Part shown: positions 45,401-55,774 of the stretch, piece after piece | Numbering within the stretch: position 1 is the first letter of the stretch | Layout: the number at the start of each line of letters is the position of its first letter | Assembly: GCF_019320115.1 (NCBI RefSeq) | Contig: NC_089591.1 | Location: forward strand, 59,013,702 to 59,077,701 | Source of the DNA: Miscanthus floridulus | Lineage: Eukaryota > Streptophyta > Magnoliopsida > Poales > Poaceae | Direction of reading: 5' to 3' | DNA: 64,000 nt | Position numbers and translations under genes: made by a program | The notes under the pieces: generated by a model | The model's database searches: none | Told to the model about the DNA's origin: nothing | The model's input: the letters and a program-made list of their open reading frames with translations, nothing else

Positions 45401-46251
45401 AGCCTCTCCAGCCCCTCCAGAAGCGGCTGCAGCTTGGGCTGATCCTCCCTTGGGACGCCGTACTTCCACCTCTCCGGGCAGCTCCCCACAATCTGCCCAG
45501 TGTAGGGGGGAAGTCCTCCGTCATCGTTGCGAAGGTAGAACCAGCTCGTGTACCATCGGCGATTGGATGACGCGAGCTGGGCCGGGATGTAGAGGTGCTA
45601 GCGGTCCTGGCGCACTTGGAGAGTGCAGCCACCGGCCCTCATCGCTTTCCTCGTGCCCGACATGCCCATCGGCTTAGTGGTGTGCCCCGCCCGGAAGAGA
45701 TGGAGCCACAACTCCCAATGGGGAGCAATCCCCAAGTACCCCTCACAGACGGCAACGAAGATAGCCGCCTGTGCGATGGAGTTGGGGTTGAAGTTGTGGA
45801 GTTCCACGCCATAGTAGTGCGGGAGCGCCCGCATGAACCAATCCGCCGGGACGCTGAGGCCGCGCTCGTGAAAAGAGACGAAGCTCACGATGTAACCGTC
45901 GCGAGGCCTCGGCTCCGGCTCGCCCGACGGAGCAATCCACTCCGGCCTGTTGGGGTCCGTCACCGGACAAAGGAGTCCGCCATCGACGAGCGACTGAAGC
46001 ATCTCCTCGATGACGTCCGATGGATCCCAGGGGTCCGCCTCGATGACAACGATGTCGCCAGCCATGGATGCGGTGGAGGGATCGAATGCGGCGTTGAGTT
46101 TTTTTTTTCTCTCTCTCTCTCTCTCTCTTTCTCACTTCCTCCCTTCCTCGCTCTTCTCCCTTCTTCTTCCCAGCACCCGCTGCTCTAGCGATGGCTCGAT
46201 GGAGGCAGAGAGAACGCAGGCGAGGTAAGGTGAGGAGGGGCGAGGCTCTTT

Positions 46252-46263
46252 GAGTATTTATGC
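46252..46263 (-). promoter_or_regulatory. TATA-like box of antisense gene in element B
   Basis: Minus strand GCATAAATACTC, about 190 bases before the ATG at 46065. A CT-rich leader (plus 46100-46135) lies between. The placement parallels 2298-2307 in element A. Confidence 0.55.
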
Positions 46264-46550
46264 AGGGTGAAGGCGAAACGGACGGGCGATGAAATCGGGG
46301 AAGTTTCCCCTCGATCCGGCGCGGTTAACCACGATCCGATTTTACCGCCCACGCGCCCACCTTTTTTCCAATTAATTGCGGGAACAGTTGCGTCCCATCC
46401 GCCACGTCGCGCCCAACCGCTGCGGCAGCAGGCGACGTTCCGTCTCCCCAGAAAACCGCCTCAAAAGGCGCGCTAGCCGCTGCCGAGCCAATGGGGAAGA
46501 TATTCCCCCCGCCCTATTCCTTTCGGATGAAGGAACCGGGCGCAGAGCCT
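46264..46550. other. Upstream region of the antisense gene, element B
   Basis: GC-rich, non-coding, with GCCACGTCGCGCCC-type words. Likely promoter sequence of the minus-strand gene. Confidence 0.45.
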
Positions 46551-48110
46551 ATTACGGTCCAGGGGTTCGAAGGCTGGGCCCCTAGGGGTTTCGACAGCCG
46601 CCCCAGGGCAACAGAGTCAGGGACGACCGCGGGCGAGCCCATACGGGGCCGAGACCCAAGCAAGCGAAACACTTGGGACGCCCAAAGTCGTGTCCGAGAC
46701 CGACAGGGAGGTCTCTAAATGGGATCCCACCGTAGGGAGGCACCGAGCCACTGGGGCCCAGCGAACGGCCCCGGCACCCACTAGAGAAACCCTTCGGTAC
46801 TCTTGGAGTGCGTCTCTGGACCGCTAGCCGACCCCTAGCGAATGGGGTACGGGCCTCCACTCGGACCACCCGATAACAGCTCACCGGAAGTGCCACCGCT
46901 CGTACCCACCGAGGGTAGCATGGTACATTCCACCCCTCCTTCCGAGCGAAAATGAAGCATGAGGGTCGTACAAAAAGCCAGGGGAACCCCTGATGGCCTT
47001 CTTGCTCTGTGTAGAGGCTAAGGGGCTCTTCCTGCAACCTTGCCGAGACCCAGCGACCCCGGCTCGCACTCGAGGGGGCTCGGCAAAACAAACCCTCCTT
47101 CTGAACGAAAAGGAAGCGTGAGGGTCGTACAAAAAGACAGGGGAGCTCCTGACGGCCCTCTCGCTCCGTGCAGAGGCTAGGGGGCTCTTCCTGCAGATAT
47201 GCCGAGACCCCGCGACCCAGGCTCGCACCCAAGGGGGCCTCGGCAAAACAAACCCTCACGCGCGAGGGGCGTACAAAAAGCCAGGGGAACTCCTGACGGC
47301 CCTCTCGCTCCGTGCGGAGGCTAGGGGGTTCTTCCTGCAACCTTGCCGAGACCCAGCGACCTAGGCTCACACCCGAATGGGCTCGGCAAACAACCCCTCC
47401 GTCCGAACGAAAAGGATATGTGAGGGTCGAACAAAAAAGTCAGGAGGACCCCTGACCGCCCTCTCGCTCCGTGCGGAGGCTCGGGGGCTTCTCCTGCACC
47501 CAAGACAAAGACAAACGACCAGAGCCCGTGCTGGAAATTTCGTTAAAAGCACGATAAAGGGCATCGAGCCCGTTACGGTCCAGGGGTTCGAAGGCTGGGC
47601 CCCCTAGGGTTTCGATAGCCGCCCCAGGGCAACAGAGTCAGGGGCGACTGGGGGCAAGCCCAAGTAAGGCCAAGGCCCGAGCGAACAGTCGTTCGGGACG
47701 CCCCAAGTCATGTCCGAGACCGGTAGGGAGGTCTCCGAATGGGATCCCACCGTAGGGAGGCAACGAGCCACCGGGGCCCAACGAACGGCCCCGGCACCCA
47801 CTAGAGAAACCCTCCGGTACTCTTGGAGTACGTCTCCGGACCGCTAGCCGACCCCTAGCGAACGGGGCTCGGGCCTCCACTCGGACTACCCGATAACAGC
47901 TCATCGAGAATGTCACCGCTCGCGCCCACCGAGGGTAGCTTGGCATATCCCACCCCTCCTTCTGAGCGAAAAGGAAGCATGAGGGTCGCACAAAAAATCA
48001 GGGGTACCCCTGACCGCCCTCTTGCTTCATGCGGAGGCTCGGGGGCTCTCCCTGCGACCTTGCCGAAACCCCGCGACCCGAACTCGCACTTGTGGGCTCA
48101 ACAAATACGA
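46551..48110. repeat. ~1.02-kb direct duplication plus ~150-bp repeats in element B
   Basis: The block starting TTACGGTCCAGGGGTTCGAA at 46551 recurs at 47572 with small differences and stays alignable for over 400 bp. Inside and after it, a unit containing GAGCGAAAAGGAAGC, TGAGGGTCG and CTCCGTGCGGAGGCT recurs at about 46937, 47095, 47256 (partial), 47397 and 47957. The units also carry the PPT-like word GGCTCGGGGGCT or close variants. Element A has its tandem repeat on the other side of the antisense gene. Confidence 0.85.
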
Positions 48111-48304
48111 TAAAAATTCCTCCCTCAAGACACGAAAAAAGCCCCTGGAGGAGTAAGAACCACTCCTCCAGGACCTCGGGGGCTACACCCGGCGGGTGCA
48201 CTCGCGCGCACCCACCGAAACCTCAAGAAGCAAAACACAATCCCTATAGGAGCGGCTACAAGCCAAGTCTCGACAAACCCTCAGGGAGAGTGCACGCACT
48301 CCCC

Positions 48305-48321
48305 CGAGGCTCGGGGGCTAC
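48305..48321 (+). other. Polypurine tract of element B
   Basis: CGAGGCTCGGGGGCTAC directly before the 3' LTR. Confidence 0.85.
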
Positions 48322-49627
48322 TGTCGGGTACCATAGAACGGGGTACCCCGAGCGTATACCGAAAGGGTCACTTAAATCCCATCAACAGCAAAGCTAGAGG
48401 GTAAGCCATGGGCTCATCACCAGCCCCGTCCGAGCCCACCAGGCTCTCCACCTCGCCTCAGGCCTCGCGCGGGAGGTCTCGGCGCCCTGACGCAATCTCC
48501 GCCTCGCGCGAGGCCTCTCACGAGAGGTCTCGGCCAGGAGCCCAATCTCCGTCTCGCCCGAGGCCCCGTGCGAACAGCCTCGAATAAGACAGCTATTCTC
48601 CGTATCGCTCAAGGCCAGCTTATCAATAACCCGTCACTCCCGCCTCGACCAGTCTTCCCGACAGCATGTCGCGTCCAATTAATGCATCAACCACTCCCGC
48701 AATCTCAGCTGAACGATGGCTCAACACTACGGAGTGGCCGACGGGACGAGAGGTCGCATCAGCGCCATACCGGCTGAGACGGGGCACGGCGGGGATTACC
48801 GGCCACTGTATTCTGGTGCTGTGCCCACGATCAGCGCTCGCACCGCACTGTGCCCCGCAATCCCCGCCTCGAAGACAACGTGGCATGGGAAGTCTGGCTC
48901 GGGTCATCATCGCCTCCGAATCAGTGTACCAGATCGACCGCTCCCTCCAGGCCTCGGCACTCCACGCCAGGGTCTCGGCTATCTCGGGATTCACGTCTGC
49001 CGAGACCCCCCACCGCTGTTCGGCCTCGGCACCAACCGAGCCTCGGCCTCGCACACAGTCAATCCACAGCGACCCGCACGCTGACCACCGCACCCGCTCC
49101 GAGGCAGCCCTGGAGCTCCCATGACGCACAGAATCGGATGTGACCAGCACGTCGCCACATCGCTCCAAGGACGGACCACTCCGACGACCACACCGCCACA
49201 GGAACAAGCTACAGGGCTCGGACACGCCGCCTCTGTTCACACGACGCCATATAGTTAGCTCATGTACTACCCTTGTCATCCCTTCAAACTATAAAAGAAA
49301 AGGACTTGGCCATTTCGAGGGAGGGACACACACAAGAACAACGCCCTGTAACACGCACACTTTCCAGCCGCCTGAGAGCAACGTCTCAAGCGGCCCACGT
49401 CGCTTCCCACCGAGATCTGGGACTAGCTCCCTCTCTCACCCAGCTTGTAACCCCTACTACAAGCACTTCGGTGCAAGGAATACAAGATCGATCTCTCAGA
49501 CTGGACGTAGGGCACCGATTGACTGAACCAGTATAAACCTTGTGTCTCTTTACATCACCATCTGAAATTGGAAACACACAGTACAAATTTACTAGCTAGT
49601 TGAAGACTCCGGTCCCAAACACCGACA
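48322..49627 (+). repeat. 3' LTR of element B (1306 bp)
   Basis: TGTCGGGTACC to CACCGACA, matching 23812-25121. Followed by CAGCC. Confidence 0.95.
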
Positions 49628-49759
49628 CAGCCCTCGATACAAGTCCAAAAGGTCTCGCTCCGCCACGCGCCATTAATGTTGCCGCAGCAGACACTCAGAC
49701 GCGCCAGCGGAAGTGACGACCGGACCGGTGATCTTCGTCGCGGTGAAGGTCGTAATGTA

Positions 49760-49999
49760 CTGCTCCCTCCGTCCTAAAATATCTGTCGCTTTCGCTTCTC
49801 GAGAAACAATTTTAACAAAATATATATTAAAAAATATTAATATTTATGATATATAATTAGTATCATCGGAAAAATCTTTGAATCTAGTTTTTTAATAAAT
49901 TTATTTAGAGATACAAATGTTGCTAGTATTTTTTACTAATCGAGTCAAACTTGTGGCACGAAAACCGAAAACAACAAATAAATCGGGAGAGAGAGGGAG
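49760..49999. mobile_element. Stowaway-like MITE (240 bp)
   Basis: It begins CTGCTCCCTCCGTCCTAAAA and ends CGGGAGAGAGAGGGAG, and is flanked by TA on both sides (49758-49759 and 50000-50001). Very AT-rich core. Confidence 0.8.
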
Positions 50000-50069
50000 T
50001 ACGTACCAGCAGCTGCATTGCATTGGTCATTGAAAACACGGACACGGACTTACTGTGGCATGCAGAGCC

Positions 50070-50170
50070 CTTCAAGCCCAAACCAGCCAGCCAACAGTGT
50101 TTTTCTCTCACAACAAACCAGCACCAGCCAGTCCAAACCAGCCCAAAAACCAAGAGAACCAGCGAACAGG
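50070..50170. mobile_element. CTGTTCG-type MITE, 5' end missing
   Basis: Shares CCCAAACCAGCCAGCCAACAG, CTCTCACAACAAACCAGC and the end GCGAACAGG with 22408-22522. Confidence 0.65.
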
Positions 50171-50454
50171 CCGAAGAAAAGGACTACTGTGGCAGCACGC
50201 TAGCGCCCAGCGGCACCACAACGAAACGCAGCAGAAGTTCAGCAGCCTTGACGGATCCCAAGAGGTGGGTTCCGGTTGCGGAGACAAAACCCCTTTTGCG
50301 GGGGAGCAATCGGCCGGGCCCGGGCTGCCGTGGAGGCGTGGAGCGAGGCAGGCAGCGGTCAGCGCGTGCACGGTCGGAACTCTGACTGGGTCACGACATG
50401 CATTTGCATGGCAGATTGCAGGCTTTCAGCGAGCTTTATGGTTGTACAGAGTTC

Positions 50455-50645
50455 AGCCCCTTTGGCATGGCTCATCCAAAACAGTTTCACCGGTGAAGCC
50501 AAAGCCGGTGAAACCAGAAAAACTAACTTTTTTCGACTTCTAGTTTATTTTAACCTCGGTTTACAAAACGACTTCACGCTACAGTGCTTCGATTTACACA
50601 AAATAGATGAAGCCGAAGTCGGTATAAACCGTGTCAAAGAGGCCC
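50455..50645. mobile_element. Tourist-like MITE (191 bp)
   Basis: The ends AGCCCCTTTGGCATGG and CCGTGTCAAAGAGGCCC are imperfect inverted repeats. Both sides carry TTC (50452-50454 and 50646-50648). Confidence 0.6.
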
Positions 50646-50836
50646 TTCATGTTTCTGCTGTTTATCACTTTATCCCATGGGCACATTCAATACCATGGTT
50701 TGGTTGTTGGTGTCGCTGGATCCAGGGACCCATTTGACATGTGGCGGGGCCACGACGAGCGCCAATGCGCCAGCCATTGGTGAAAGGGGTGTGAACTGTT
50801 CGAGCATAGGAGTATTGTATAACAAAAAGAAACAGT

Positions 50837-50937
50837 CCTGTTCGCTTGAACTTATCAACCGGTTTATCAGGTAGAATCTATAGTATTTTTTTCTCACAAC
50901 AAAACAGCTTCAGTCGACTTATGTATCAGCCGAACAG
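50837..50937. mobile_element. CTGTTCG-type MITE (101 bp)
   Basis: Begins CCTGTTCGCTTGAACTTATC and ends ATGTATCAGCCGAACAG. Confidence 0.65.
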
Positions 50938-51247
50938 AGCCTTGGCATAGGCCTAGTAGTCGGCGGGTCGAGGGGCCGGAGCATGGACTGACTCCGACTA
51001 GAGGCCTGGGCCTGGGACTACGGAGAGCACATAGTTTTAAGTGTTTAGCTATAAATCACATTGTACTTAAAAGTTAAACTATATAATAATTGTCTTCTAT
51101 TTATCTATAACTTTTTATTATTAATATGATACTACTTTTTCCCATTACTCACAATCTCACATTATTATTTTTCATATTTTTCTCATATTCACTTACTATC
51201 TAAGCCTACCACTTACAAGCTCTCGTGTCTAGCTTGTTGTTTACATA

Positions 51248-51336
51248 AGAGCAAGTAGAATAATGGTCTAACAGCTAAATTACTCGTAGTTTTCTTGACA
51301 TGTTAACTATAAGATCATTATTGTACCCGCTCTGAC
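51248..51336. mobile_element. Short MITE-like inverted repeat
   Basis: AGAGCAAGTAGAATAATGGTCT at the left and AAGATCATTATTGTACCCGCTCT at the right are imperfect inverted repeats, as in small grass MITEs with GAGC..GTA ends. Confidence 0.45.
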
Positions 51337-52268
51337 CGGACTTCGAAAGGCCTCCGTGTTGCGCTGGGCAGAATTTTGTTTAGCTCTTCGGACCTGGTTA
51401 GGAAACAACACGAGAGGGCGAGGACCGTCATCAGGGATGGCGCAGAAAGGATCTATGGATGACTAAAGGGCGTGAATAGGCTATTAAAATTCCTTCAAGA
51501 ATAAAACACTAGGCCAAAGTAGTTAGTACTAGAGATGGTCCTAATAGCCACTACAAGCCTAGCCTAATCACTTCAGTGGAAACCTTTCCTACACAATTCT
51601 AGTAGCGAGGATTACTTCTACAATTAAGGCACACGAGCTACTAGAAAATTAGCAACTACAATAGTGATCTACTACACAAGTAAAACAACTAAACTACTCT
51701 GCACACTAGGAGAGCTACTACCACAACTACACAAGAAACTACAGAAGCACAGGTATGAATGTAAAGCACAAGTGTAGAGACTTGTAAACCAAGAGGACAA
51801 GTGACACAAGATTTACCACGAGGTTCGGTTGCTTGCCGGCAACCTATACTCCCCATTGAGGCGACATGTGATTCCTTTAGACTACCGCTTCATAAGCCTC
51901 GCAAGCACCCAAGCTCGGCCCTCGATGTGGGTACTTGTGTAGAAGTCAGCTTGTCACCAAGGCACTCTCCATGCCTCTTTGATTTTACCAAAGTTTGTCT
52001 TCTTGAATTCTCGCAGGGATGAATACAAAGCCCCTCACAATGCTAATTCTGGAGTAATTGCACAATCACCAAGCAATACTCAAGGGACCACCACAACACC
52101 AAGCCGTCTACGTGGTGGCCAATGGCGGATGCAGAACAGGATTGAAGGGGGGTTGGTCTCTTCTTCTTCCTCTCTCTCTCTCTCCATTTTTCTTCTTTCC
52201 TCCACCTCTTATTCTCCCTCATCCTCCCCATATTTCCATTGATGCACCAGCTACGGGGGGGCTGGAGC

Positions 52269-53973
52269 CACTACTACAGGAATCAATTTGCGCAGCGTGG
52301 CCAAAATGGGCTCTGTGGCGGGCACCTCTTTTGCCCGCCACGGTTAACCGGTGGCCGGCCAGCGAGGCCGGCCACCGAGGCGCCCGCTGCGGGAAAAGGA
52401 TTTACCGCGGCGGGCCACCTTACTTGCCCGCCGCAGGAAATCGTTATTTACCGTGGCGGGCGCCTTAAGGCGGCCGCTGCGGGAAAAGGGTTTACCGCGG
52501 CGGGCCACCTTACTTGCCCGCCGCAGAAAATCGTTATTTACCGTGGCGGGCGCCGTTTAAGGCCCGCCATGGAAAATCGGAGGCCCAATAGGCCCAAAGC
52601 GAGGCCCACTATTTCTGTCGTCATATATATACACAGACTAGGGTTTCACTCGCACTCCCAGCAGCCGCGCCTCCCTCTCTCATCTCACTCTTTGCGCCGC
52701 GACTCCCTCCCCTCCCCGACTCCCTCTCTCTGTCCGCCTCCCCACTCTCTGCGTCGCGAGAGGGCTGAAGCACACGCACACAATCTGTACGCGCCGCTGC
52801 CGCCATGAGAGGGCTCGCTGGCGTTGCAGCCCCGGCAACCAGGCAACTGGATGGCGCCGGGATGAGCGAGACTGGGAAAGCCAAATGCCGGGATCGCGCG
52901 TGAGCCCAGGGAAGTTCAGGGCAGGCGGCTACACGTACGTTCTGTGTGATTGCATTGCATCCGCTGGCGGGCGGCTAATCGTGCTTTGTTTTGCAGTGTC
53001 GAGCGGCGGCGGCGGCGTTTCGTTCCTTTCTTTCTTCTTCCACGGGATAGATTCGATCGATCGGCGCCGCCCGAATCTACATGTTGTTGCGTGATGCCAA
53101 TTTTCTTTTGATTTATTTATGGTGACTTCCTCACATAATGTGAGTCACATTTGGTCTTCTGCTGAACTGAATACTGGTGGAGAGTTTAAGCTGCTGCAGG
53201 CTAGGAGCGCGGCGCGTGACAAGATGACGAGAGGTGGCACGCGCGGCGGTGCACTGGGCGATGGCGCACGCGGGGCAACGGCGGCGCGCTGGGCGATGGC
53301 ACGTGCGGAGAAACGGCGGCGCTCGTGGGACGACAGCATGCGGGTCAACGGCGTGGGGCTAGGGTTTCGGATCTGGCGGGCCAGCGGCGCGGAGGACGTC
53401 GATCCGAGGTAGGTGAGTTCATCTCCCTCTTCCTCTCCATCTCCCTCTTCCTCTCTCCATCTCCCTCACTCCTCCCTCTTCCTCTCTCCAGATCCGGCGG
53501 CGGCGACTTCCTCCTCCACGGATCGTGGGACGGCAACGACGAGCCCGTCCTGAGGCGGATCTGGCCGGTGGCGGCGCGCGGTGACCGGATCCGGCAGGTG
53601 ACGGCGTCCCGAGGCGGATCCGGTCGGTGGCGGCGCGCGGTGGCCGGATCCGGCGGGCGAGGACGGTGGCCGGAAGCCCGGATCCGTCACCGGTGGGCTC
53701 GAGAACGGGCTCGCCGGCGGGCTCCTGTTTTTTTTTTGTTTTTTTTAATGATTAACCGCAGCGGGCATACTAACGTGCCCGCCGTGGTAAAAGTATATTT
53801 ACCACGGCGGGCACGTTACACCGCCCGCCGCGGTAAATCGGTTAACCGCGGCGGGCAAGGCCGCCAGCCGCGGTTAAGCCACGATTTACCGTGGCCTCTA
53901 GGCCGCGGCGGACGGCTTTGCCCGCCGCCGAAAACCGAAAACGTCCGCCTCCAGTAAAATTTGTGTAGTAGTG
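52269..53973. mobile_element. CACTA (En/Spm-type) non-autonomous transposon, 1705 bp
   Basis: Ends CACTACTACAGG and GTGTAGTAGTG (inverted CACTACTACA), flanked by the 3-bp duplication AGC (52266-52268 and 53974-53976). Subterminal arrays of short repeats around ACCGCGGCGGGC and its inverse occupy about 52310-52570 and 53755-53940, typical of CACTA elements. There is no transposase; the middle holds gene-like sequence (52621-53410). Confidence 0.92.
52621..53410 (+). other. Gene-like segment inside the CACTA element
   Basis: CATATATATACACA, then CTAGGGTTT, then a CT-rich leader, then a short frame from ATG 52805 (MRGLAGVAAPATRQLD), followed by a possible intron ending TTTTGCAG at about 52996. 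This looks like a promoter, 5' UTR and first exon taken from a host gene, but I cannot name the gene. A second GC-rich frame (53119-53412) has no recognised domain. Confidence 0.45.
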
Positions 53974-54095
53974 AGCCCCCGCGCCCCCCTGTAGATCTGC
54001 CTCTGGTGGTGGCAACCACCAAGAGTAACAAGAGCACTGTTGCAACTACGATTCCCAATTGCCACTAGGATGCTTGTAGCTTCCAATCTATTATA

Positions 54096-55034
54096 TAACC
54101 CTCACTACATACGGATGCCAGAGTCATTTGTATTTTTCTTTGAAACCTAACCCAGTATCATTTACCAATATGTTCCATCTATGGTAGTCCGTGTGAGCCA
54201 TTTATTATAAATGTGCTCGATTACACAATCACAGAGATTTACTGCATGGAATATCTCATGCAACCAATAACGAGGTACCTAGTGTATGTGCTCCATTTGG
54301 TTTGTAGTAACGAGACTATCACATGCAATTATGTTTGTATATATGAACTTTATGACTATGGGTTTGTATTGACTTATCTCTACCTATTATGTATGGTTTT
54401 CTAATTATGATGTATTCAATTATCAAATCATGTGAAATATGTGATGACAGTGAGATATATATGATGCATTAATAATATATATCAAGTAAAGCGTTGAACA
54501 ATAACCTCTATTTAAATGCAATAATAATATACATAAAAAATGAAGGTCACTACCCGTTGAAACCACTAACATAGCAATGAGTATCATATCACTGATAGGC
54601 AGAGGCTTGAGCCGTCAATGACCTTCATTACACTCTACTACTACCGGATCTAGCCTTGATCTGGCAGTGATATATATTACTGTTACTATCGTACCTAGAA
54701 AACCGACAACAATAGACAAGTTCATCACCGTTGGTTACTCGCTGTCGGTTCGATTTCAGCAGTTTATGGTGGGTATAGAGCCGATAGTGATCCACGGGCG
54801 TGAAGCAATGGAACAAGTCACCCTGGTCTCTGACGGCACCTGCTCGCTACCATGAGCGAAGAAGATACTAGTCTGGTTCTGGTCTCCGCAGGAGGCGGAG
54901 CCCATCTGCATCAGTGTATTACTGATCATTGCACGGCTATTGTCCAATTTAGACACGTTTCGTGTTTATCCCCAGATCAGTGATCATGATCACCACCGAA
55001 ATGCAAATGCGATGGCGAAGTAAAACGCAGGCAG
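54096..55034. other. Intergenic sequence, possible CACTA debris
   Basis: AT-rich to about 54540. About 54600-54850 has phrases such as ACCGACAACAAT and GAGCCGATAGTGATCCACGGGC, reminiscent of CACTA subterminal repeats. No gene seen. Confidence 0.4.
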
Positions 55035-55183
55035 GCCTACTGTGATTTCCTCAACAGGGTGCGGATGGAGGAGGAGAGCCTCAGGGACGTGCCGCACCCC
55101 TGGCTCAACCTCTTCGTGCTCATGGACACCGTCACGCAGGGAGACTTCGAGGGGCCCGTCCTCGTATATCCCCTCACTGACAG
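55035..55183 (+). pseudogene. Cytokinin oxidase/dehydrogenase (CKX) exon fragment
   Basis: The translation AYCDFLNRVRMEEESLRDVP followed by HPWLNLFV and then GPVLVYPLTD matches the C-terminal part of plant CKX proteins (family pattern: FLNRVH, then a glycine-tryptophan segment, then PHPWLNLFVP, then GPxLVYP). The fragment is preceded by CGCAGGCAG and followed by GGTGCG, consistent with a former exon with splice sites. Residues between SLR and DVP, and the usual stretch after LNLFV, are shortened, and no other CKX exon is seen nearby. CKX is an FAD enzyme that degrades cytokinin; this remnant cannot be active. Alternative: part of a transposon-captured gene. Confidence 0.75.
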
Positions 55184-55774
55184 GTGCGACCCACACCCAC
55201 TCTTTTTTTTTTAAAGGCATGTTTGGTTGCATGCATGAACCAGTGGCTTAGGATGGCTTAGCCATGAATCATAGTTGTTCATCATACTATATAGTAGGAG
55301 TATTGAGTATATTCATAAAAGAAGTAAAAAGGGTTCACCAATTATTTTTTAAAAACTGATGGCCACGGCCCACGTGGATAGCTAAAAGGGTCCCTTTCAC
55401 AATAGTATGCAAGATTTGCCTGCGCAAAAAATCGTTTGGACGACGTGGCGTGATCGCCTTTTCACCCGCAGGGAATCTCAAAGTATTCCAAAAATATGAG
55501 ACAAAAGCGCGTGCCTTTTTCTCTTCTGGGTGATTTATGAACACGGCAGTTTGCACATCATCAAGTGCAGCCTAGCTTGAGGTTTAAGGTTTTGGCTTAG
55601 TTTTGTTTTTTTAACTTGAGGTTTAAGGTTTTTGGCCTAGCTTGAGGTTTAAGGTTTTGGCAGTTAGCCCAAAGCCAAATGGGTTGCCAACACCAGGCGC
55701 AACATGTTGGCCCAATTGTGACAATGCCATGGCATCTCTCCTCCGATTCTCCCTCACAGGCACAGATTCACAGG
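55184..55774. other. Intergenic sequence with short tandem repeat
   Basis: The phrase CTTGAGGTTTAAGGTTTTGG recurs three times at about 55575-55660. A possible MITE end (AAGGCATGTTTGGTTGCATG) is at 55214. No gene seen. Confidence 0.5.

Larger units (their letters stand above)
32173..46065 (-). pseudogene. Antisense multi-exon gene of Gypsy element B (PF04195-like), split by nested element
   Basis: The minus-strand gene starts MAGDIVVIEADPWDPSDVIEEM at 46065. The first exon shows DGYIVSFVSFHERGLSVPADWF, ALPHYYGVELHNFNPNSIAQ and, after an in-frame TAG at 45598, SSNRRWYTSWFYLRND, the same block order as the antisense gene of element A. Middle exons (about 44873-43396) are rich in Ala, Glu, Pro and Ser. 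Later exons (43267-42445) are Ala/Glu/Arg-rich and probably coiled coil. The last exon is cut by the insertion of 32384-42441 and resumes at 32383, ending GGPKP at 32173 after an acidic stretch. Exon borders are approximate. A TATA-like box lies 190 bp upstream. The role is unknown; conservation with element A argues that it was once a selected gene. Confidence 0.75.
23812..49627 (+). mobile_element. Ty3/Gypsy LTR retrotransposon B (Tat-like), complete, with nested insertion
   Basis: LTRs at 23812-25121 and 48322-49627 (TGTCGGG...CCGACA), flanked by the 5-bp duplication CAGCC (23807-23811 and 49628-49632). Order: PBS, gag-pro-pol (25181-31608), antisense gene (46065 down to 32173, split by a nested element at 32384-42441), repeat region, PPT. 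Removing the nested element and its duplication leaves about 15.75 kb. The LTRs differ at roughly 45 sites by eye (about 3.5 percent), many of them transitions. All gag-pol frames carry stop codons, so the copy cannot move by itself. The protein order and the antisense gene match element A, but the sequences are clearly different families. Confidence 0.97.
49628..51439. other. Intergenic sequence rich in MITEs, no gene seen
   Basis: Continuation of the flank left of 23812. It holds at least four MITEs (listed separately) and AT-rich sequence at 51005-51250. Confidence 0.6.
52120..54005. mobile_element. hAT-like MITE carrying the CACTA element
   Basis: The left end CAATGGCGGATGCAGA and the right end (inverted) CAGAGGCAGATCTACAG are diverged inverted repeats. 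The 8-bp duplication GTGGTGGC flanks both sides (52112-52119 and 54006-54013), the size made by hAT transposases. Without the CACTA insertion and its duplication the element is about 178 bp and non-coding. Confidence 0.75.
51440..54095. mobile_element. Degraded LTR fragment, interrupted by hAT MITE and CACTA element
   Basis: Outside the insertions, the text follows the same order as the 2365-bp LTRs: an opening like GGGCGTGAATAG, then CTACACAAGC-type words, then CACGAGGTTCG, then GTCTACGTGGTGGC continuing after the insertion as AACCACCAAGAGTAACAAG. Similarity is low, so this is an old relative. It breaks off at about 54095, and the other end and its duplication are lost. Confidence 0.6.

Noticed and set aside
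45071..46188. Plus-strand open frames opposite the antisense gene of element B
   Set aside because: Mirror frames; the minus strand carries the conserved first-exon pattern and promoter-like context.
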